Positions 1 to 7,974 of a DNA stretch of 64,000 nucleotides are shown here, one piece after another. Position numbers and translations under genes: made by a program. The DNA is taken from NCBI RefSeq assembly GCF_024494645.1, contig NZ_JANHDJ010000004.1, forward strand, positions 1-64,000, given 5' to 3'. The DNA comes from Halohasta litorea. Its GTDB lineage: Archaea; Halobacteriota; Halobacteria; Halobacteriales; Haloferacaceae. The notes under the pieces are model-generated. The model did not search any database. It saw only the letters and a program-made list of their open reading frames with translations, and was not told where the DNA came from. Numbering within the stretch: the stretch's first letter is position 1; each line of letters starts with the position of its first letter.

Positions 1-81
1 AAGCTCCTCGTTGAGAGTGTTGACGACAAAATTAAGCAGGTGCTCTTCTTCGATCTGATTGTCTGCTTGGTTTGGTTTCAC
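1..81 (-). mobile_element. ISH3-type transposase, N-terminal fragment cut by the window edge
   Basis: Reading leftward from a GTG at 81-79, the minus strand encodes 27 residues (VKPNQADNQIEEEHLLNFVV...) that run off the window. From memory of the family, they resemble the start of haloarchaeal ISH3-type transposases (…QAD.EI.ED.LLNFLVN.L.EE…). The rest of the element, including the catalytic DDE residues, lies outside. The outer end of the insertion sequence should fall between about 82 and 112, because integrase-like coding begins at 113 on the other strand. The call rests on a short match. Confidence 0.6.
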
Positions 82-112
82 ACTACGTCCAAGCAGACAC
101 TTCCTCTAACCC

Positions 113-535
113 GATGTGATCGACTGAGACTACATTGACCACAACCGGCACAACGTTACTGATGACTACGGTCGAGAGCCGCTGATTACCAGCGAACGTG
201 GTCGACTGACGGCTACGCCGATTCGCCGGATGGTCAACCGGGTGACCCAGCCCTGTTTTGTCGGTGAGTGTCCGCACGACGAGGACCCCGACATCTGCGA
301 ATATCGACACTACGAGAATCTGGCGAACTGCCCATCGTCACGGAGTCCGCATACGATCCGGCGCGGATCGATCACTCACCATCTACGGAGAGGTGCGCCA
401 CAAGTCGTTGTCGAAGGTCGCTGTAACGTCTCCGCTGACGTGCTCGAAAAGCACTACGACGAGCGGAGTGACCGCGAAAAGATGGAAGCCCGACGAGAGT
501 GGCTCGACGATGCGTTCCACGGGGATTACCAATGA
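113..535 (+). pseudogene. Tyrosine recombinase (phage-type integrase), decayed C-terminal fragment
   Basis: The frame from 113 reads DVID, an in-frame TGA at 125-127, then about 135 codons ending at TAA 535. The text resembles the C-terminal half of haloarchaeal XerC/D-like integrases: a YIDHNRH..D.YGREPL segment, a Cys-rich ECPHDEDPD..CEY insert, the R-G-S-I-T-H-H-L region carrying the recombinase Arg/His pair, and the tail VLEKHYDERSDREKMEARR, which contains the nucleophilic Tyr. The N-terminal half is missing, and the gene abuts the transposase fragment at 1-81. It probably marks one end of an old integrated element. A shorter ORF starting at ATG 230 is possible but would lack half of the catalytic domain. 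Confidence 0.75.
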
Positions 536-733
536 ACTCGAAAAAAGGAATTCAGGCGGTTAGCAGTGTAGCACAGTTGCGTAATCGGCCGAACACCCAT
601 CTCCCAGCGAGTCCACTTCACTTCGTTCTCGCTGCGCTCAAACTCGCTCAGTGGCCTCGCTTTACTCCCCCTCGCTCACTGTGTTCGCTCGCGGGAATCC
701 CAGCGAGTCCGGCATAAGCATAGATTCGACGTC

Positions 734-1825
734 CTACCAGTCACCGAGGAACTCAACAGATAGCCCAACCTCCCCTGCAAGGTCACGAATACGGCTCCTT
801 TTGCCCTGCAGATTTAATGACGTGTCAAGATAGTCCCCGTTAGTCAATTCGTATGGAGACCGCATCTCATCGCCAGTAGGGTGTGTCGGCTCGGTATTGA
901 CTGCGCAATTCTTCCGAGCCTGTGGTGGTGAATATGGCATATCGACCGCATCTATGAAGTCATGTTCGGCGATCAAGTAGTCGACTGCGGCACCCATGTT
1001 TTGCTTCTGTTTCGTATGGCGTTCCTCTCTACGTGCCGGAATCCGCACCCCATCGGAAAACTGGATCACATAGCCCTCTGTATTACTCGCTTGCGAGCCA
1101 GTGTCCGATTCTACAGGAGTTGTATCCTGCTCTGCTGATGGCGTTTCACTCACGAACTGCCGCTGTTCACGAAGCACCGACACAAGGCTCTGCACGAACT
1201 CGCGGGCCTGTTCGTCGAGATCTATCGTCAGCTCGCCCACTTCCGACTCTACCGCACCAGTGACGGCCTCGGTAACGCTGTCTTCGTTCTCCTGGAGGTG
1301 TCGAATCGCTTGGTTCGTCTGTGCAACCTGTTCTGCGATCTCGTCGGATTTTCCCGAGCGAATCGACTCCTTCGTGAGCAGTTCCAACACGGCCGGATTT
1401 TCGGCGAGATCGTCGAGATCGAACTGCACGACAGAGACCTCTTCACCGCCGTTCTGCTGGTTCTTCGTCAACACCTCGAACGATTTCCCGTTCGTCAGAA
1501 TTCCCCAGTCGGTGTCGAGTTCCTGTCGCATATAGCTCCGCAACTGCTGGACCTCGCTGTCGGTCAGCGTCGACCGAATCGGCTTGGCCTCGACGAAGAC
1601 GACCGGCGAATCTCCGATCAGCAGGGCGTAGTCGACGTGCGTACTTCCCGATGCCATCGGGACGGTGTACTCTAATGCGACCTCGGTCGAGTAGAGATCC
1701 CACCCGAGAAGCTCTAAAAACGGCTGGACGAGTTTGACTTTCGTGTTTTCCTCATCCATCTGTGGAGAGGATTCGATGAGTTGCTGGCAGCGGTCGACGT
1801 ACTCATCGATTTCCTTCCGATCCAT
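734..1825 (-). CDS. Orphan type I restriction R-subunit N-terminal (HSDR_N-like) protein
   Basis: This 363-residue protein has an N-terminal HSDR_N-type nuclease fold. Residues about 40-85 contain the PD-(D/E)xK-like pattern: HVDYALLI, then PVVFVEAK, with Asp and Glu-x-Lys as likely metal and catalytic residues. A Gln/Leu-rich helix (EVQQLRSYMRQE) and GILTNGK follow, as in HsdR N-domains. The middle is a charged low-complexity region. The C-terminal about 110 residues form a separate unknown domain. No helicase motifs and no hsdM/hsdS genes are nearby, so it is not a complete restriction system. Stand-alone copies are common in haloarchaeal accessory DNA. I chose ATG 1825 over TTG 1831. Confidence 0.75.
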   Translation of the reverse strand: MDRKEIDEYVDRCQQLIESSPQMDEENTKVKLVQPFLELLGWDLYSTEVALEYTVPMASGSTHVDYALLIGDSPVVFVEAKPIRSTLTDSEVQQLRSYMRQELDTDWGILTNGKSFEVLTKNQQNGGEEVSVVQFDLDDLAENPAVLELLTKESIRSGKSDEIAEQVAQTNQAIRHLQENEDSVTEAVTGAVESEVGELTIDLDEQAREFVQSLVSVLREQRQFVSETPSAEQDTTPVESDTGSQASNTEGYVIQFSDGVRIPARREERHTKQKQNMGAAVDYLIAEHDFIDAVDMPYSPPQARKNCAVNTEPTHPTGDEMRSPYELTNGDYLDTSLNLQGKRSRIRDLAGEVGLSVEFLGDW

Positions 1826-2005
1826 TGGCAACTGTTGTACGACGCATCTATTTATAAGATGGTGAAATTACTGGCCTCGATACATTCTCCTGCAGATTTG
1901 TCGACTGCCCGTGCCACGACCGACTCGGTCCCGAAGATCCCGACGAGTGGGGACCGGGCGTCGACGCGGATGCTGAGAACTAATACAGACACACTGAGGT
2001 TTGGA

Positions 2006-2221
2006 TTATGATGGACTATCGGTCTTCACAAGCATCTCAACAGCCACAACCACCCGATAGAGCAGGTACACCTGCCAGAGGCCGACCGCGAGAAGGCCGA
2101 AACCAACCACCAGCGTTACCGACCGGTTGCCCACTGCCAACACGGCGGCCACACAGAGCAATCCCACCGCAACCACGCCGGGGAGCGTTGAGACGTCCTC
2201 TCGAAAGCGCGCGGAAACCAT
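2006..2221 (-). CDS. Small two-helix membrane protein, unknown function
   Basis: This 71-residue protein has two predicted membrane helices at about residues 14-30 and 33-58 (VVAVGLLCVAAVLAV; LVVGFGLLAVGLWQVYLLY), with a charged N-terminus and a short polar tail. It has no recognisable motif. It stands alone, divergent from the DUF389 remnant. Codon use looks like the neighbours, which favours a real gene over a shadow frame. Function unknown. Confidence 0.55.
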   Translation of the reverse strand: MVSARFREDVSTLPGVVAVGLLCVAAVLAVGNRSVTLVVGFGLLAVGLWQVYLLYRVVVAVEMLVKTDSPS

Positions 2222-2361
2222 TATTCCAAAAACGGTGATTCACTGACAAATAGGTGTGGGAGATCGAACGCTTCTCTCTCAGCACACTTCCGATCCGTGT
2301 CCAGCGACCAGTCGACGGCCGCGAATTAGCATTACCCGTCTCCCTGCCGACGACCAACCGA

Positions 2362-2665
2362 CTGCGCCATCTCGCAATTACGATCCTGGAGGGTCGACGG
2401 CGGGCCGTCCTCGACGTCCTGAACGACGCGGGAATCACTACGTAATGAGCGACGAGACCAGCAACGAGACCGACAGCAACGTGGTCCTGCTCCCGCTGCC
2501 GAATCGCGCTGTCGAGCCGATCCTGGACAAACTCACGGGGTCGACATCTCCGAGTCGCCCGTGATTATGATCAACGCCGAGACGGTCATCTCCGAGGAGT
2601 CCGGTGCCGTCCGCGAGCAGTACAGCCAAAGTGGAGTCACAAGCCAACACATCTCCGGCGAGTAG
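2362..2665 (+). pseudogene. DUF389 (TIGR00341-type) membrane protein remnant with two single-base deletions
   Basis: Three consecutive frames join into the N-terminal domain of haloarchaeal DUF389 proteins: LRHLAITILEGRRRAVLDVL, then YVMSDETSNE..VVLLPLPNRAVEPILDKL, then VDISESPVIMINAETVISEE, ending at TAG 2663-2665. Restoring one G near 2434 (GGAATC-ACTAC to GGA ATC GAC TAC) and one G near 2540 (ACGGGG-TCGAC) repairs the reading frame exactly as the family predicts. The large C-terminal transmembrane half is absent. No ATG fits the family's usual start, and codon 2362 is CTG. This is a frameshifted and truncated pseudogene. Confidence 0.75.
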
Positions 2666-2797
2666 TTACTTCCCCAGCAATCGAAGCACGACCGACACCA
2701 CCAGCACGATGACCGACGCGATCATCGCAAACGGCGGCACGGGGATGAAAAACAGGACGATACCAAGCAGGATGCCGATTGTACTGAGCCGAACCAT
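2666..2797 (-). CDS. Very small membrane protein (43 residues)
   Basis: The ORF starts at ATG 2797 and stops with TAA at 2668-2666, directly abutting the end of the DUF389 remnant on the other strand. It encodes MVRLSTIGILLGIVLFFIPV followed by PPFAMIASVIVLVVSVVLRLLGK: two hydrophobic helices around a Pro-Pro turn with a basic end. Many haloarchaea carry short hydrophobic proteins of this shape (recalled, not checked). It is too short for many gene callers. Function unknown. Confidence 0.55.
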   Translation of the reverse strand: MVRLSTIGILLGIVLFFIPVPPFAMIASVIVLVVSVVLRLLGK

Positions 2798-2866
2798 ACC
2801 TTCTATCGAGCCGACAGCCACGAAACCGCTGTGGCCCGTAGCCCGACAGTCATCGCCCGGAACAGA

Positions 2867-4198
2867 TCAGGCGTCGACGCCGTGGACTCGCTCGCGTTCT
2901 TCCTCGTCCAACTCGGCGATCTCGGCCTCCGAGAGCACTTCCAGCCCACGGTTGTTGATCGCGTGGGGATCGAGATGGATCTCGTTCATGAACTGTTTAT
3001 ACAGCCGTTCGGCGGTCTCGCCGTCCTTCTGTTTGTCGGAGGCCTTATCACAGAGTTCGATCAGGTTCTCGGGGACGTCGTTTTGGTGGACGATCCAGTG
3101 GTTGATCAGATCCGAGAGCCGCCGAATGGGGCTGGTGAAGTGGCCGTAGATGTCGAAGTTCAGCGCGTGGTGGCCGCCGAAGGGGTCGTTCATGTACTTC
3201 GCGCGTGGCATGACTTTCAGCACGGCCCGCTGGATCTTGTTGAGCTGGCGGCCGGGGGACTCCTCTAAGGCTGCGTTGACGGCCTTCCGCGGGTCGTCCC
3301 AGGAACTCCCTGGAATCGAGACGCCCTCGAGATCCTGGATCTCCCGCAGGGCCTCGTTCCACTGGTCGGGCGTCGGCTGGGGGTGGACACGATACATCGC
3401 CTCAACGCCGCGGCCCCACATCAGCTCGTGGGTGACGGCCTTGTTGGCCTTCAGCATACACTCCTCGACGATCGTGTGGGCGCGGTCCCGCGAGGGATTG
3501 AGCACGAGCGAGCCGTCTTCCTTCCGCTGTTGGTGGAGCTGTTCGGCCAACTCGAAGACCAAGGCACACTCCTCGTGGAGCGGCGTCCCCGGCTCGTCGA
3601 GTCGGTTTTCGGCCTCGGTGTAGGTCATCCGCTCGTCGCTGTGGACGACGGATTTGTAGATGTCGACCTCCTCAAAGGAGAGCGTCTCGCGGTCGATGGT
3701 CATCTCGACGGTGTGGGCCAGTCGATCCTCGTTTGGGACCAGCGAACAGACGGTCTCTGCAAGGACGGGCGGCAGCATATGAACCGTATAGGCGGGGAGA
3801 TAGACGGTGTTACAGCGTTCGAGCGCTTCGGCCCACATCTCCGAGCCGGGGTGGACGTAGTGGCTGACATCGGCGATGTGGACCCACAGCGTGTAGTGTT
3901 CATCGTCTTCGTCGATGCTAATCGCGTCGTCGAAGTCCTGGGCGTCGGCGGGGTCGGTCGTCCAGGTCGTCAACTCGCGGAGATCCCGCCGGTCGTCGAT
4001 CTCGGCTTCGATCTCGTCGTAGACGTCCTCGGTTCGCTTGCGAGCCTCGACCAGCACGTCGCTGGGGAATTCATCGCGGATCTCGAACTCCTCGAAGAGG
4101 TCTTCGCGTTTGGCTTCCAACTGCTCGGCGATCGATTCGGTGACCCTGACTGGACCTTGGCCCTCGGCAGTCCCAGCCTGGGCCTGTTCGTCTGACAT
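2867..4198 (-). CDS. rnr: Ribonuclease R-type exoribonuclease (RNB domain)
   Basis: This 443-residue protein is almost entirely an RNB catalytic domain for 3'-5' hydrolytic RNA decay. The signature TTWTTDPADAQDFDDAISID at about residues 77-96 contains the catalytic Asp cluster (D-x5-D-x-D-D type). WVHIADVSHYV and LPPVLAETVCSLVPNEDRLA follow, all typical of RNB enzymes. The cold-shock and S1 domains of E. coli RNase R (about 813 residues) are missing. From recall, this short form is normal in haloarchaea. It is probably cytoplasmic and acts in RNA turnover. The strong antisense ORFs over it are GC-driven shadows. Confidence 0.9.
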   Translation of the reverse strand: MSDEQAQAGTAEGQGPVRVTESIAEQLEAKREDLFEEFEIRDEFPSDVLVEARKRTEDVYDEIEAEIDDRRDLRELTTWTTDPADAQDFDDAISIDEDDEHYTLWVHIADVSHYVHPGSEMWAEALERCNTVYLPAYTVHMLPPVLAETVCSLVPNEDRLAHTVEMTIDRETLSFEEVDIYKSVVHSDERMTYTEAENRLDEPGTPLHEECALVFELAEQLHQQRKEDGSLVLNPSRDRAHTIVEECMLKANKAVTHELMWGRGVEAMYRVHPQPTPDQWNEALREIQDLEGVSIPGSSWDDPRKAVNAALEESPGRQLNKIQRAVLKVMPRAKYMNDPFGGHHALNFDIYGHFTSPIRRLSDLINHWIVHQNDVPENLIELCDKASDKQKDGETAERLYKQFMNEIHLDPHAINNRGLEVLSEAEIAELDEEERERVHGVDA

Positions 4199-4264
4199 AC
4201 GTTGGCTAATGAGGGTTGGATAGAAAGACGTGTCGGGGCGGGTTGGTCGGCCGCCCGGACGGTC

Positions 4265-4567
4265 TCAGGACTCTCGGTGGTCGACCGGGCCGTCTTCGGG
4301 GTCGACCGAGTCCAGATAGCGCGCGAGGAACTCCGACTGGGAGAGATTCCCCGCTTCGATCCCCGTCAGGACCGCTTCGAGATCGCCGCGCGGCTGGTGA
4401 CACAGCTCCCGGAAACAGTCCTTACAGAAGTGTTCGAACTCCTTGTCGTGTCGCTCCCAGCGGTTGCCCTCCTTGTCGTACTCGCGGGCCTCCGAGCGCG
4501 GCACAGCGTCTCCACAGGCGGTACAACTCACCGTTTGTTTGCCCCGATTGCTCCGCGAGCGCCACAT
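4265..4567 (-). CDS. Conserved haloarchaeal zinc-finger-like protein
   Basis: This 100-residue protein has two Cys pairs, CTACG (about residues 15-19) and CKDC (about 49-52), plus nearby His (FEHFC). It probably forms one zinc ribbon. The middle motif EAREYDKEGNRWERHDKEFEH is highly charged. The C-terminal half is helical (LEAVLTGIEAGNLSQSEFLARY). Similar short proteins seem common in haloarchaea, but no function is known to me. It lies 66 bases downstream of rnr on the same strand, reading away from its start, so co-transcription is unlikely. Confidence 0.7.
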   Translation of the reverse strand: MWRSRSNRGKQTVSCTACGDAVPRSEAREYDKEGNRWERHDKEFEHFCKDCFRELCHQPRGDLEAVLTGIEAGNLSQSEFLARYLDSVDPEDGPVDHRES

Positions 4568-4747
4568 ACCACGTCTGTCGATACCAACCCACTTATGACT
4601 TGTTCCTGGCTGTCTGACGGGTGTACGACGGCGCTACGGCCCGTTTTATCATTCCGTACCGACAGATTCCTCACGATCGTTTTTGGACAATAACGCGTGG
4701 GGGCATAGAACGGTCAATTTATTCGGTGGGCGGGCATCGCTTCGGCT

Positions 4748-5227
4748 ATGCAGGTCAAATCCAGACACCACCTTCGCAGCGACGCCATCTCCTCGCTCCA
4801 GGAGTCCCTGTCGGCTGCGTTCGGCTCCGAGGTCACCGGCGACAGCTTCGAGTTAGTCGAGTTGAGCGACACCCCCTTCGACGTGATCCTCGTCGACGGC
4901 GAGCAGCTGATCGCCGAACTCGACGGCGAGCCGTTTCTCACCGTCCAGGGGGCAAACGAGTTCCCGCCGACCGAGTCGGTCGTCACCGTCGACGCCGGAG
5001 CGGTCTCGTTCGTCTCCAACGGCGCGGACGTGATGCGGCCCGGCATCGTTGAGGCCGACGACGGGATCGAACCCGACAACCTCGTGGCTATTGCCGAAGA
5101 GACCCACGGCAAAATCCTCGCCATCGGTCGCGCGCTCGAAGACGGCGACGCGATGGTCGGCGATTCGGGCAAAGTCGTCGAGTCGATCCACCACGTCGGC
5201 GACGATCTCTACACGTTTTCGGTCTAA
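4748..5227 (+). CDS. PUA-domain RNA-binding protein (archaeal MCT-1/Tma20-like)
   Basis: This 159-residue protein has an N-terminal pre-PUA (DUF1947-like) domain (residues about 1-75; MQVKSRHHLRSDAI...) and a C-terminal PUA domain (about 80-155). The PUA part has the usual VTVDAGAVSFVSNGADVMRPGIVE core and the ILAIGRAL..GDAMV segment. In eukaryotes, proteins of this build (MCT-1/Tma20) act in ribosome recycling and re-initiation. The archaeal role is inferred to be tRNA or ribosome binding. It is a single gene with a short AT-rich upstream region. Confidence 0.85.
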   Translation: MQVKSRHHLRSDAISSLQESLSAAFGSEVTGDSFELVELSDTPFDVILVDGEQLIAELDGEPFLTVQGANEFPPTESVVTVDAGAVSFVSNGADVMRPGIVEADDGIEPDNLVAIAEETHGKILAIGRALEDGDAMVGDSGKVVESIHHVGDDLYTFSV

Positions 5228-5236
5228 TCTCCGACC

Positions 5237-5944
5237 TTATTCCGGGCGTAGCGACTCGATATCCTCGGGGTCGGCGTACTCGTCGAGGCTCTGCTCGTAG
5301 CCCAACAGTGCGGCCTCGTAAGTCGTCCGCAGCTCCGCCACCGGCGTCTCGCTGGCATCGACACGCAGATCATTATAAAACCGCCGGTAGGCCGTCTTTT
5401 CGGTCGTCACGACCTTGAGCGCGGCACTCCCGACCGACAGCGATTCGCGTTTGTCGCCGCCCGCCTCGACGCCTGCCGACAGCGCGTCGACCAGCCGCTC
5501 GGCCAGCGGCGCGTCGCCGAAGGCGTCGGATTCGTAGGCCGCGGCGGTCGCATCGAGCACGTGTTCGTCCTCCAGGAGGTTCCCCGCGACGGTGAACTGG
5601 CCGGTGTCGCGGTGGCCCGCCTCGCCGACACATTCCCGGCCGGTGAAGACGACGCTCCCGTCGGCGTCGACGCCGTGGACCTGTCGGTTACGGCGGTTGT
5701 CGTCGGCCGAAAGTAAGGCCTCGACGGCGTCGTCGATGGCGAGGCCGTCGGCGAGATACGACAGTGTCCGCTCGCCCAGCCAGTCGCTTGTGTGGCTCTG
5801 GACGGCCACCGCGCCGTTCTCGGAGACGAACGGACAGAGCGCGCCGACCCCCGGCAGCCGGGTTGTCACCGCCAGGCCGAACCGGTAGTGCCGCGTGTCG
5901 TCGCCGTCCTGGTATGGCTCACGCACACAGAGACTGAGCGTCAT
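5237..5944 (-). CDS. DUF1028 family protein
   Basis: This 235-residue protein resembles DUF1028 (Ntn-hydrolase-like) proteins: it begins MTLSLCVREPYQ, has GLAVTTRLPGVGALCPFVSENGAVAVQSHT near residues 23-52, and VFTGRECVGEAGHRDTGQFTVAGNLLEDEHVLDA in the middle. These match the family's G-x-A-V..-G and V-x-G-N-x-L landmarks. The exact reaction is not established. It converges with the PUA gene, with only 9 bases between the two stops. The C-terminal 70 residues are charged and helical. Confidence 0.75.
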   Translation of the reverse strand: MTLSLCVREPYQDGDDTRHYRFGLAVTTRLPGVGALCPFVSENGAVAVQSHTSDWLGERTLSYLADGLAIDDAVEALLSADDNRRNRQVHGVDADGSVVFTGRECVGEAGHRDTGQFTVAGNLLEDEHVLDATAAAYESDAFGDAPLAERLVDALSAGVEAGGDKRESLSVGSAALKVVTTEKTAYRRFYNDLRVDASETPVAELRTTYEAALLGYEQSLDEYADPEDIESLRPE

Positions 5945-6109
5945 GCCGACTCATGTGACTACGTGGTGAAACCAGTTTGGTCGTCGGCTATGCCCGTCTC
6001 ACGAGTCGATTCGCTGCGGTAACCGATGGCTGTGGCAGCCGCCGACTACTCCTGCCAGCGGGGAGCGTCTGACGTAAGAACTAATGTTTAACCCGCCCGC
6101 ATACTGGCT

Positions 6110-6460
6110 ATGGGTATCATGAGTAAGATTCTCGGCGGCAGCGATCAGCGCAACACCGAGGATTACGTCGAACTGGATTTGGATAGTTTCGAAACCGCCA
6201 CCGGTGGCGCGGGCCCCGCCGTCCGTATCGCCGAGGTCGCGGGTCGACAGGACGTCATCCCGATCAAAGACGCGGTCTACGACGGCGATCTCGTTATCGC
6301 GGATATCACGCGCCACAGCACCAAAGACCGGACGGTTGAACAGATCATCGACGAGCTGCGACAGGTCGCCGAGGAGGTAAACGGCGACATCGTCCAGAAG
6401 GGCGACGACCAGCTGATTATCACCCCGACCGGCATCAAAGTCTCCCGCGAAAAGCTTTAA
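6110..6460 (+). CDS. sepF: Archaeal SepF, FtsZ membrane anchor for cell division
   Basis: This 116-residue protein matches archaeal SepF: an N-terminal membrane-targeting amphipathic segment (MGIMSKILGG), a short linker, and the SepF core (VRIAEVAGRQDVIPIKDAVY, GDLVIADITRH, TVEQIIDELRQVAEEVNGDIVQKGDDQLIITPTGIKVSR). Archaeal SepF is the FtsZ anchor and dimerises through its C-terminal fold. I keep the start at 6110, because an internal Met at 6119 would shorten the membrane-targeting helix. It is transcribed alone, and ends 6 bases before the end of the convergent PrsW-like gene. Confidence 0.92.
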   Translation: MGIMSKILGGSDQRNTEDYVELDLDSFETATGGAGPAVRIAEVAGRQDVIPIKDAVYDGDLVIADITRHSTKDRTVEQIIDELRQVAEEVNGDIVQKGDDQLIITPTGIKVSREKL

Positions 6461-6466
6461 CCCCGG

Positions 6467-7489
6467 TTAGCTTCGTTCGTCCAGTCGCGACGCGCGGTCA
6501 GTCGAAACACTAGCCTCGCCCCCAGCACCGACTGCGCGGTACTCCGAGCGGTAGTGCCAGATCTTCCGGAGCAGATACAGTCCAAAGATCCCATCGAAAA
6601 TAATTACGAAGACGAAAAACGACGCGAGCTGTGGGAGGCCGGTCACCGAGGCGATAGTGAACGACCCCACCCCAACCGTCGAGTTGTAGGTCGCGTGAAC
6701 CGCCGCGGCGATGAGGAGCCCTTTAATAATGATCGGGCCGCGGTTCTCGGGGTTGAATTTGGCCAACCCGAGGTAGTAGCCCGCGATCGCCGAGTAGATG
6801 ACGTGGCCGGGGCCAGCCAGCGCACGGATCGCCGCGATATCGCCGCCAGCGGCGATCGCACCGAGGCCGAGGCTGAGTTCGGCCAGCTCACCGGCCTCCT
6901 CTAGTTGAGTAACGATATACAGCGAGTTTTCGATGGTCGCAAAGCCGAGCCCGGAGATCGCCCCATAGACCGCGCCGTCGACGACCGAATCGAACCGCTC
7001 GTCGGAGTAGGCATACAGCCGGACGGCCAGCAGTTTCACCGTCTCCTCGCCTGGCCCGACGATGAGGAAGTAAAACAGGACCAGTCCGACTGCGCCGAGC
7101 GGCTGGAACAACTGGCGTGCGGCGGTGTTGATGAGGGCGGCGAACGTCGCAAAGAGGATCGAGAGGATGAACGTCGTCACCAAAAGCGACAGCGGCTCCC
7201 GCGTGGTCACATCGGAGCGATAGACGTAAACCGTCAGTGCGAGGGCGGGCACGACCGACAGCAGCGTCAGCAGGCCGACTGCGGGTTCGGTGAACGCGGT
7301 GAGTCCACCGATCCCCACGAGGATGCCGAGTGCGAGCAAGATGACGAACCATTTGGCCGCCCGCGTCAGCAGCCAGTAGAGTGCGACCGCCGCCCCGTCG
7401 ACCGAGGTTCGTTCCTCCCACGTCGCCACGTCGTAGAGATCCCGGGAATCGTCGGCCGCCGCCTCGACCGGGTCTCGCTGGTCGCTCAT
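6467..7489 (-). CDS. PrsW-family intramembrane metalloprotease
   Basis: This 340-residue protein has about eight membrane helices. It carries the PrsW landmarks: GPGEETVKLLAVR (Glu-Glu-x-x-Lys, near residue 150), SGLGFATIENSLYI (Glu-Asn, near 185), GHVIYSAIAGYY (near 232) and the VHATYNS helix (near 268). These Glu/His residues are the likely zinc site. Family members cleave membrane-bound regulators such as anti-sigma factors in bacteria. The archaeal substrate is unknown. No obvious substrate gene is adjacent. Confidence 0.85.
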   Translation of the reverse strand: MSDQRDPVEAAADDSRDLYDVATWEERTSVDGAAVALYWLLTRAAKWFVILLALGILVGIGGLTAFTEPAVGLLTLLSVVPALALTVYVYRSDVTTREPLSLLVTTFILSILFATFAALINTAARQLFQPLGAVGLVLFYFLIVGPGEETVKLLAVRLYAYSDERFDSVVDGAVYGAISGLGFATIENSLYIVTQLEEAGELAELSLGLGAIAAGGDIAAIRALAGPGHVIYSAIAGYYLGLAKFNPENRGPIIIKGLLIAAAVHATYNSTVGVGSFTIASVTGLPQLASFFVFVIIFDGIFGLYLLRKIWHYRSEYRAVGAGGEASVSTDRASRLDERS

Positions 7490-7588
7490 GGGCGTGATTC
7501 GACGGCGGGCAACTAAGGTCTTCTCTCGATGGCAGCTGCCGCCTCCGAACAGTGACCATTCAAAAGCACCGAGCCCGAACGGTCAGCC

Positions 7589-7966
7589 ATGCATTTCGAT
7601 CCACGAACCCAGCAGGCACTCCGTGAGGTCGGCCTCGATACCGAGGCGCTCCAGGAGGCCTCCGAGCGCGTCGTCGAGGCGGTCGCGGCCGACGCCGACC
7701 GGCTCGAAGCCTTCTTCGCGGACGCCGAGACCGTCTACTCCGATATGGAGACCGCCCACAGCGCCAGCGAGATCCAGACCCACACTGTCGAGTTTATCGA
7801 CCTCTACACTCATGCCGCCGATCTCCGAGGCTATCTCAGATTCGACTCCTGGGGCGTTCCGATTGAGGGCGGCCGTGTGCTGAGCGACGAGGTCGTGGAA
7901 CTCAGCCTCGGCGAGACGGTCACCGACCGGGTTCGCTTCGCCCGCGACGAGTCGGCACTCCGGTGA
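7589..7966 (+). CDS. Conserved haloarchaeal protein, unknown function
   Basis: This 125-residue soluble acidic protein begins MHFDPRTQQALREVGLDTEAL. It has a long predicted helical region (residues about 10-50), a short helix, then a beta-rich end (LRGYLRFDSWGVPIEGGRVL). No catalytic motif is visible. Its stop at 7966 overlaps a possible GTG start (7963) of the FAU-1 gene, so the two are probably one transcript and the product may work with RNA. That link is inference from position only. Confidence 0.7.
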   Translation: MHFDPRTQQALREVGLDTEALQEASERVVEAVAADADRLEAFFADAETVYSDMETAHSASEIQTHTVEFIDLYTHAADLRGYLRFDSWGVPIEGGRVLSDEVVELSLGETVTDRVRFARDESALR

Positions 7967-7974
7967 GGTCGAGG

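Noticed and set aside
602..710. 13-base direct repeat (602-614 and 698-710) as possible att sites
   Set aside because: It lies in low-complexity CTCGCT-rich sequence, and no tRNA gene is next to either copy.
3383..4195. Long plus-strand open frame (about 270 codons) over the RNase R gene
   Set aside because: It is antisense to a clear RNB domain and has no protein-like motifs. High GC3 in haloarchaea keeps antisense frames open.
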